Source of the DNA: Reyranella sp.
GTDB lineage: Bacteria > Pseudomonadota > Alphaproteobacteria > Reyranellales > Reyranellaceae
Reading direction: 5' to 3'
DNA: 5,897 nt
NCBI GenBank assembly: GCA_016780605.1
Contig: JADHLS010000378.1
Location: forward strand, 1-5,897
Shown here: positions 1-5,897 of the stretch, piece by piece
Layout: each line of letters starts with the position of its first letter
Numbering within the stretch: position 1 is the first letter of the stretch
The notes under the pieces: model-generated
Seen by the model: only the letters and a program-made list of their open reading frames with translations
What the model was told of the DNA's origin: nothing
Database searches by the model: none
Position numbers and translations under genes: made by a program

Positions 1-333
1 AATTTCGATAGTTACGCTGGCGGTATTCCTTCGAGATGCCCGCCCGGCTCGGAGTCGCGCGCGCGGAGGCTGCGTCGGCGGCGGGCGGCCAACAGGGTAA
101 CGGATGAACGATGCATAGAGCGGACGACCGCTCAGGGAGCCATCGGCATCTCCGAACATCACTGAAGTGCTCAAAATTATCAATCACTATGGTACAGGAA
201 AACAATCTGCACTGAGTTTTTTCGCACCGTAGGAGACCCGTAAAAGCGAAGCGCTTGCCGCCGGGCCGTTGCTGTCATCGACAGCAATCGTCGGCGGCAG
301 GGTCTCGCTGAAGAACCGTGATATAGCAGCTTC
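1..333. other. Intergenic region without a recognisable gene
   Basis: No convincing gene is seen on either strand. Positions 1-100 are very GC-rich, while about 160-225 is clearly richer in A+T than the rest of the window and includes a run of six T at 217-222, so it may hold promoters. Short perfect inverted repeats are present: GAGCGG/CCGCTC with a 4-nt loop (118-133), CACT/AGTG (160-169), AAGCG/CGCTT (244-256), and the larger hairpin at 257-298. Frame 1 on the + strand is open from the left edge to a TGA at 163-165, and its roughly 54 arginine-rich residues match nothing I know. A minus-strand frame is open from an ATG at 159-157 to the left edge, preceded by promoter-like hexamers (TTGTTT at 205-200, GATAAT at 181-176, 18-nt spacer). 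Either could be the end of a neighbouring gene, but composition alone does not support a call. Confidence 0.5.
257..298. repeat. Imperfect hairpin upstream of the TfoX-domain gene
   Basis: TTGCTGTC (269-276) and GACAGCAA (280-287) form a perfect 8-bp stem around the 3-nt loop ATC. Outside it, GCCGCC (257-262) can pair with GGCGGC (293-298) across an asymmetric internal loop. A second small hairpin (AAGCG/CGCTT, 244-256) abuts it on the left. No T-run follows on either side, so it does not look like an intrinsic terminator. It lies 36 bp before the start of the TfoX-domain gene and could be an operator, an element in a leader RNA, or a decayed palindromic repeat. The pairing is seen directly; any role is inference. 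Confidence 0.45.
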
Positions 334-690
334 ATGCCCTACGACGTGCAGGCCGCCGACGGCATCCGCGTCCTTCTGAGCGACCGGCATGACGTCGTCG
401 AACGGAAGATGATGGGCGGCATTGTCTTCATGGTGAGCGGTCATATGTGCGTCACGGCGAGCGGCCGCGGCGGCATCCTGGTCCGCGTCGGCCCCGAAGC
501 GCAGGCCGGTGTCCTGAAGGAGCCGCACGTGAAGCCGATGACCATGGCCGGCCGCTCGATAGCCGGCTTCGTGCGTGTCATGCCCGATGGCTATCGGACG
601 GCGGCGAGCTTGCGCAAATGGGTCAAGCGCGGCGTCAAGTTTGTCGAGTCGCTTCCGCCCAAATCGGCTCGCCAACCGCGCAAACGCTAG
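334..690 (+). CDS. TfoX N-terminal domain protein (TfoX/Sxy-like, single domain)
   Basis: A 118-residue protein matching the TfoX_N family over nearly its whole length. It opens with MPYDVQAADGIRVLL, followed by the family signatures VVERKMMGGIVFMVSGHMC (about 21-39), ILVRVGPEA (about 48-56), a P-M-x-M-x-G-R core (68-74) and a C-terminal W-V-x-R-G-x-x-F-x-x-SLPPK segment. It ends in a basic tail (SARQPRKR). No signal peptide or membrane segment is seen, so it is presumably cytoplasmic. Full-length TfoX/Sxy of gamma-proteobacteria is about 200 residues with an added C-terminal domain and activates competence genes. This protein lacks that domain, so a competence role cannot be assumed; single-domain members are common and mostly uncharacterised. 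ATG 334 is the only start, because an in-frame TGA lies at 319-321. No clear Shine-Dalgarno site is seen. TATAGC at 322-327, six bases before the ATG, would fit a leaderless transcript, but no good -35 accompanies it. dnaG follows after 64 bp with no visible terminator, so co-transcription is possible. Confidence 0.85.
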   Translation: MPYDVQAADGIRVLLSDRHDVVERKMMGGIVFMVSGHMCVTASGRGGILVRVGPEAQAGVLKEPHVKPMTMAGRSIAGFVRVMPDGYRTAASLRKWVKRGVKFVESLPPKSARQPRKR

Positions 691-754
691 GACCATCCCC
701 ACTATCCCGTCTAATCCCCATGGCGTCGTCGTGCGGCGAGGGCCATCTTGAGCC

Positions 755-2689
755 ATGGCCTTCCCCCCGGGCTTCCTCGACGAACTGCGCGCGCGCATCA
801 GCCTGTCCGACGTCGTCGGCCGCAAGGTTTCGCTGAAGCGCCGGTCGGGCGCGGAATATGCCGGCCTCTGCCCCTTCCACAACGAGAAGACACCGTCCTT
901 TACGGTCAACGACAAGAAGGGCTTCTTCTACTGCTTCGGCTGCCATGAGAAGGGCAGCGCCATCGACTTCGTCATGAAGACCGAGGGCCTGTCGTTTCCC
1001 GAGGCGGTCGAGAAGCTCGCCCACGAAGTCGGCCTGCCGGTGCCGCGTGCCACGCCGGTGGAGCGCGAGCGCGCCGAGCGTGTATCGACGCTTCAGCAGG
1101 TCGTCGAAGAAGCCGCACGCTGGTTTCAGAAGCAGCTTCGCCTTCCCGTGGGTCGCCAGGGCCTCGACTATCTACGCGGTCGTGGCCTCGAGGACGCCGT
1201 CATCGACGATTTCCGGCTGGGCTTCGCGCCCGACTCGCGCGACGGCCTGCTCGCCCATCTGAAGCGCGAGAACGTGCCCATCGACAAGATCGTCGAGGCA
1301 GGCCTTGCCATCCAGCCCGACGACAACACCCGCGAGCCCTACGATCGTTTCCGCGGCCGCGTGATGTTTCCCATCAACGATCGCCGCGGCCGGGTCATCG
1401 CCTTCGGCGGCCGAGTCATGGGCGTGGGCGAGCCCAAGTACCTCAACTCGCCCGAGACACCGCTGTTCCACAAGGGCGCCAATCTCTACTGCCTCGATCG
1501 GGCGCGGCAGGCCACCACCAAGGACCAGCCGGTGATCGTGGCCGAGGGCTACATGGACGTGATCGCCCTGCATGGCGCCGGCTTCACCGGTGCGGTCGCG
1601 CCGCTCGGCACGGCGTTGACCGAGGGCCAGCTGGCCGAGCTGTGGAAGCTCGCCGACGAGCCTTATCTCTGCTTCGACGGCGACAATGCCGGCCGCCGCG
1701 CCGCCAATCGCGCGGCCGAGCGCGCGCTGCCCTTGCTGAGCGCCGGCAAGAGCCTGCGGTTCCTCACCCTGCCGGCTGGCGAGGATCCCGACAGCCTGAT
1801 CCGCACCCGCGGCGTCGACGCCATGCGCCGCAGCCTCGACGTGGCGCAGCCCCTGTCCGACGTCATCTGGAGCATGGAGACCGAGGGCAAACCCACCGAT
1901 ACGCCGGAGCGGCGCGCCAGCCTGCAGCGCGCCGTCGAGCAGCGGGTGGCCGAGATCGCCGATCCCGTGGTTCGCGACTTCTATCGCACCGAGATGCGCA
2001 GCCGCCTCGGCCGCCTGCGCCGGCCCGAGGGCACCGCCTGGCAGCCGGGCCAGCGCCGCAGCTTCCGCGGGCCAGATCGCGGTTGGGGCCGAGGGCTCGG
2101 CCAGGACCCTGCGCCCTTTGCCGCGGGTTCCGCCGCCCGGCGAGCCGGGACTGATCTGGACGGCTCACGCCAGGAGCGGGCTTTGCTGGGCGCCCTGCTT
2201 GAGCGGCCGGCCCTGCTGCACACCCTGGCCGAGGATGTGGCGGCGCTCCCCATTGCCAGCGCCGAGCTGGCCCGCCTGCGCAGCGGCCTCCTGGATGCCC
2301 TGTCCCTGGTCCATGAGGGGATCGACCCGGCCGCCGAGGAAGCCCTCATGGCGCCAGGGACGGAAAGCCCAGGGGCGGAAAGGTCTGACATCCCCCTTGA
2401 AGCCCGGCTGATCGAGGAACATCTGGAGCGCTCCGGTCTGGGCCGGCTGGCGGCCGGCGCCCGGGCCAAGGCTCGGGAAGCCTTCCGCGACGATCCGGCC
2501 GACCCGGACGGCTGGGTCGGCCAGTGGCGCCGGATGGCGCGGCATCTCAGCCAGCTCACGACCGACCCGGAGGAGCTGAAACGGGCCGAGGAGGCCCTGG
2601 CCGAGGACATGAGCGAGGAGAATTTGCAGCGTCTTCAGGCCATCCTGGACCGGATGCGGCGGGAAAGCCTCGAATCGGGCACCGGCTAG
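755..2689 (+). CDS. dnaG: DNA primase DnaG
   Basis: The 644-residue replicative primase makes the short RNA primers for Okazaki fragments and for leading-strand start, working with the replicative helicase DnaB at the fork. Visible domains are, first, the N-terminal CHC2 zinc-binding domain with ligands C39, H42, C60 and C63, in the context LCPFHNEKTPSF and FFYCFGCHEKG. The catalytic core then begins near residue 110, with the basic RFRGRVMFPI motif (198-207) and KYLNSPET (228-235). The TOPRIM fold carries the metal-binding acidic residues E264 (VAEGYMDV), D308 and D310 (FDGDNAGRRA), and D344 and D346 (GEDPDSL). A Gly/Arg/Pro-rich linker (about 421-470) leads to a divergent helical C-terminal region beginning at QERALLGALL (473-482), expected to bind DnaB. 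Length is normal for the family and no key residue is missing. The ATG is firm: an in-frame TGA lies at 749-751, and a weak GAGG (738-741) sits 13 bases upstream. It lies between the TfoX-domain gene and rpoD, the usual proteobacterial partner. Confidence 0.98.
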   Translation: MAFPPGFLDELRARISLSDVVGRKVSLKRRSGAEYAGLCPFHNEKTPSFTVNDKKGFFYCFGCHEKGSAIDFVMKTEGLSFPEAVEKLAHEVGLPVPRATPVERERAERVSTLQQVVEEAARWFQKQLRLPVGRQGLDYLRGRGLEDAVIDDFRLGFAPDSRDGLLAHLKRENVPIDKIVEAGLAIQPDDNTREPYDRFRGRVMFPINDRRGRVIAFGGRVMGVGEPKYLNSPETPLFHKGANLYCLDRARQATTKDQPVIVAEGYMDVIALHGAGFTGAVAPLGTALTEGQLAELWKLADEPYLCFDGDNAGRRAANRAAERALPLLSAGKSLRFLTLPAGEDPDSLIRTRGVDAMRRSLDVAQPLSDVIWSMETEGKPTDTPERRASLQRAVEQRVAEIADPVVRDFYRTEMRSRLGRLRRPEGTAWQPGQRRSFRGPDRGWGRGLGQDPAPFAAGSAARRAGTDLDGSRQERALLGALLERPALLHTLAEDVAALPIASAELARLRSGLLDALSLVHEGIDPAAEEALMAPGTESPGAERSDIPLEARLIEEHLERSGLGRLAAGARAKAREAFRDDPADPDGWVGQWRRMARHLSQLTTDPEELKRAEEALAEDMSEENLQRLQAILDRMRRESLESGTG

Positions 2690-2746
2690 AGGTCTGCGGC
2701 CGAATTCAATGCAGTAACCTCTATCCGAACTTGAAGTTAAGCCCCA

Positions 2747-2793
2747 TATAGTAGAAGGGTAGTTTTCAGGGCCGCCCTCCCTGCCTCCCCTTC
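2747..2793 (+). promoter_or_regulatory. AT-richer rpoD upstream segment with -10-like site and nested inverted repeat
   Basis: The dnaG-rpoD gap is locally AT-rich at about 2700-2765. TATAGT at 2747-2752 resembles a -10 hexamer, but the bases 16-19 nt upstream (TATCCG/TCCGAA) are a poor -35. Just after it, GAAGGG (2754-2759) can pair with CCCTTC (2788-2793), enclosing CAGGG (2767-2771) paired with CCCTG (2779-2783). If transcription starts near 2760, part of this structure would lie in the rpoD leader. Promoters for rpoD between dnaG and rpoD are plausible from the known arrangement in other proteobacteria. The exact site here is a guess. Confidence 0.25.
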
Positions 2794-2807
2794 TTGCAGC
2801 CAATTCC

Positions 2808-2827
2808 ACGGCCCGACCGGCCGTTTT
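2808..2827 (+). terminator. Weak terminator-like hairpin before rpoD (possible attenuator)
   Basis: ACGGCC (2808-2813) and GGCCGT (2819-2824) form a 6-bp GC-rich stem around a 5-nt loop (CGACC). The T-run at the 3' side, which begins with the last stem base, is only four long (2824-2827) before AAC. It ends 28 bases before the rpoD start codon. It could reduce dnaG-to-rpoD read-through, act as an attenuator, or be chance pairing in GC-rich DNA. The short T-run makes efficient intrinsic termination doubtful. Confidence 0.3.
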
Positions 2828-2843
2828 AACTGTTTGTGGACCC

Positions 2844-2848
2844 AAGGA
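2844..2848 (+). promoter_or_regulatory. rpoD ribosome binding site
   Basis: AAGGA lies 7 bases before the ATG at 2856, an ideal Shine-Dalgarno core and spacing. With the in-frame TAA at 2850-2852, it fixes the rpoD start. It is the best Shine-Dalgarno of the three genes preceding the terminator, consistent with high expression of a housekeeping sigma factor. Confidence 0.85.
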
Positions 2849-2855
2849 ATAAGTA

Positions 2856-4865
<2,010 letters not shown>

Positions 4866-4886
4866 GCGCGCTGACTTAGAACGACG

Positions 4887-4913
4887 AAAAGCCGGGCCAT
4901 CGCCCGGCTTTTT
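4887..4913 (+). terminator. Intrinsic terminator of rpoD
   Basis: GCCGGGC (4891-4897) and GCCCGGC (4902-4908) form a perfect 7-bp stem with a CATC loop. AAAA precedes it and TTTTT follows it (4909-4913), and the flanking A/T can extend the stem. This is a strong Rho-independent terminator 22 bases past the rpoD stop. A third arm, GCCGGGC at 4918-4924, repeats the left arm and could pair with the right arm instead, enclosing the T-run. The A-run on the left gives the reverse strand a T-run too, so it could also work bidirectionally. Confidence 0.95.
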
Positions 4914-4961
4914 CTTTGCCGGGCTCCAGTGGCGATCATCGTCGGCGGACCAGCCCCACAA

Positions 4962-5004
4962 CCTCACCCTGAGGAGCGCCCAAAGGGCGCGTCTCGAAGG
5001 GTGG
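4962..5004 (+). repeat. REP-like palindromic repeat, left unit
   Basis: This 43-bp unit begins CCTCACCCTGAGGA and ends CGTCTCGAAGGGTGG. Its centre is a perfect hairpin, GCGCCC-AAA-GGGCGC (4976-4990). The outer arms CCTCACCCT and AGGGTGG can also pair, giving a cloverleaf-like or two-step fold. From memory, similar dispersed palindromes, with CCTCA-CCT-GAGGA and CGTCTCGAAGG cores, are abundant between genes in Bradyrhizobium-like alphaproteobacteria. That comparison is recollection, not a search. It lies in the spacer after the rpoD terminator. Confidence 0.8.
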
Positions 5005-5022
5005 GCCACGGTCGTGTTGTTG

Positions 5023-5067
5023 CCACCCTTCGAGACGCATCGCTTCGCGATGCTCATTAGGGTGAGG
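5023..5067 (-). repeat. REP-like palindromic repeat, right unit (inverted copy)
   Basis: Read on the minus strand, this 45-bp unit aligns with the left unit from end to end: it begins CCTCACCCTAATGAGC and ends GCGTCTCGAAGGGTGG. The central stem is different in sequence (GCATCGC at 5037-5043 with GCGATGC at 5047-5053, loop TTC on the + strand) but is again perfectly paired and one base pair longer. The two units face each other across an 18-nt spacer (5005-5022), so the whole 4962-5067 block could fold into one long hairpin. No coding frame crosses it convincingly. Confidence 0.8.
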
Positions 5068-5167
5068 TAGTGTTGGATTTGGCGCGCTCCCAGCCATGAC
5101 GCCACCCATTGATCACACCACCACCGCCGGCGATTGGTCGAGCATGCGGCTCCCCCTCAATTGCCAT

Positions 5168-5171
5168 GGAG
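5168..5171 (+). promoter_or_regulatory. Ribosome binding site deciding the GTG start of the FkbM gene
   Basis: GGAG lies 7 bases before the GTG at 5179. No comparable site precedes the alternative starts TTG 5134, TTG 5161 or ATG 5281, so it favours GTG 5179 as the translation start. Confidence 0.55.
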
Positions 5172-5178
5172 CATCGCG

Positions 5179-5897
5179 GTGCCGGCCGGCCAACAGATCA
5201 CGGCATTCCTGAAAAACACGCTGCGTCCGATCGTTTCGTCGCTGCCGCAGCTCTCGGGCCTGCCGTCGTGGCCGCGCAGCATGGCGGTCCTGAAGCATCA
5301 CGGCTTCAAGCCGGTGACGGTGTTCGACATCGGCGTCGGCTACGGCACCTTCCCGCTCTATCGCGCCTTTCCCGACGCGTTCTATCACCTGATCGATCCC
5401 GCGCATGAATCGCTCGCCTACATGCATCGCCTCGCACGCCGGCTGCGCTGTGAGGTCCATGCCGTGGCGCTGGGCGACCATGAAGGGACGGCGATGCTGG
5501 AAGTGCGCGCCGACATCCAGGAATCGACCCTGCTGGAGGAGCTGGGCCCGCGCCAGGTGCGCCGCGTCGACTGCGTGCCCGTGCGCCGCTTCGATACGCT
5601 GTTCGGTCCCATCGCTCGGCCCTCGCTCTGCAAGATCGACGTGCAGGGCGCCGAGCTGATGGTGCTGGGCGGCATGACCGGCCGGCTCGCCGAAATTGAC
5701 GCCCTGATCATCGAGACCAGCACGATCGCCACCGTCAAGGACGGCGCCGAAGTCGACGGCACCATTCGCTTCCTGGGCGAGCACGGCTTCGCGCTGGCCG
5801 ATATCGTGGGCTTGCGTCGGCGGCCGCTCGATGGCGCCACCGCCCAGCTCGACCTGCTGTTCGTGCCCAACAAGGCGCCACCGCGTAGCGACCGCCG
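5179..5897 (+). CDS. FkbM-family methyltransferase (3' end cut by window edge)
   Basis: An open frame of 239 codons with no stop before the right edge. It has the class I SAM-dependent methyltransferase motif I, VFDIGVGYGT (residues 48-57 from the GTG), then the post-I acidic position in HLIDPAHES. The FkbM signature KIDVQGAEL (152-160) is followed by VLGG and later LIIETS. It ends in QLDLLFVPNKA, which resembles the usual end of the FkbM domain, so probably only a few residues are missing. The family transfers methyl groups from S-adenosylmethionine, often to hydroxyl groups of sugars or polyketides; the substrate here cannot be told. No signal peptide or membrane segment is obvious. The frame opens after a TGA at 5110-5112. 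GTG 5179 is preferred because of its GGAG site, and it gives a normal N-terminal helix ahead of motif I. ATG 5281 would leave only 13 residues before motif I. It follows the rpoD terminator and the repeat pair, so it is probably transcribed from its own promoter; none is obvious in 5068-5178. Confidence 0.88.
   Translation, partial: MPAGQQITAFLKNTLRPIVSSLPQLSGLPSWPRSMAVLKHHGFKPVTVFDIGVGYGTFPLYRAFPDAFYHLIDPAHESLAYMHRLARRLRCEVHAVALGDHEGTAMLEVRADIQESTLLEELGPRQVRRVDCVPVRRFDTLFGPIARPSLCKIDVQGAELMVLGGMTGRLAEIDALIIETSTIATVKDGAEVDGTIRFLGEHGFALADIVGLRRRPLDGATAQLDLLFVPNKAPPRSDR

Noticed and set aside
205..222. Intrinsic terminator ending at the T-run 217-222
   Set aside because: No stable GC stem lies immediately upstream of the T-run on the + strand, nor in the right place on the minus strand.
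187..915. 242-codon minus-strand open frame covering the upstream spacer, the TfoX-domain gene and the start of dnaG
   Set aside because: It overlaps two well-supported + strand genes, contains no known motif, and its stretch outside them is short and unrecognised.
2730..2750. Heat-shock (RpoH-like) promoter: CTTGAAG followed by CCCCATATA upstream of rpoD
   Set aside because: Both hexamer-like elements look right, but they are only about 5-6 bases apart, far too close for a -35/-10 pair (normally about 13-18 bases).
5113..5873. Minus-strand open frames opposite the FkbM gene
   Set aside because: The + strand frame carries clear methyltransferase motifs; the opposing frames have none.

Overview
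The window is about two-thirds G+C and carries the conserved dnaG-rpoD (primase, then housekeeping sigma factor) part of the macromolecular-synthesis region. All supported genes are on the + strand. The RpoD closely matches the proteobacterial sigma-70 type. It has a long non-conserved region with a proline-rich, acidic insert. Together with the GC-rich codon use and the palindromic repeats downstream, this points to an alphaproteobacterium, perhaps a Hyphomicrobiales or Rhodospirillales relative. The genus cannot be fixed from this sequence.

Layout: positions 1-333 hold no recognisable gene. They form a partly AT-rich intergenic stretch with several short hairpins. Next comes a small TfoX N-terminal-domain protein (334-690), then a 64 bp gap, then dnaG (755-2689). 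A 166 bp leader precedes rpoD (2856-4865). It contains nested inverted repeats, a terminator-like hairpin and a good Shine-Dalgarno site. A textbook intrinsic terminator (4887-4913) closes rpoD. After it lies a head-to-head pair of about 44 bp REP-like palindromic repeats (4962-5067). Finally, an FkbM-family methyltransferase gene starts at a GTG (5179) and runs off the right edge almost complete.

Functionally, DnaG primes lagging-strand DNA synthesis and RpoD directs RNA polymerase to housekeeping promoters. Their adjacency is the classic arrangement linking replication and transcription initiation. The TfoX-domain gene and the FkbM gene are accessory neighbours with no clear role in that pairing. 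The strong terminator and the repeats separate the FkbM gene from rpoD transcription.

I see no mobile element, CRISPR array, tRNA or rRNA, and no convincing undescribed system. The most interesting features are the repeat pair, whose internal stems differ in sequence but both keep perfect pairing, and the structured leader in front of rpoD.
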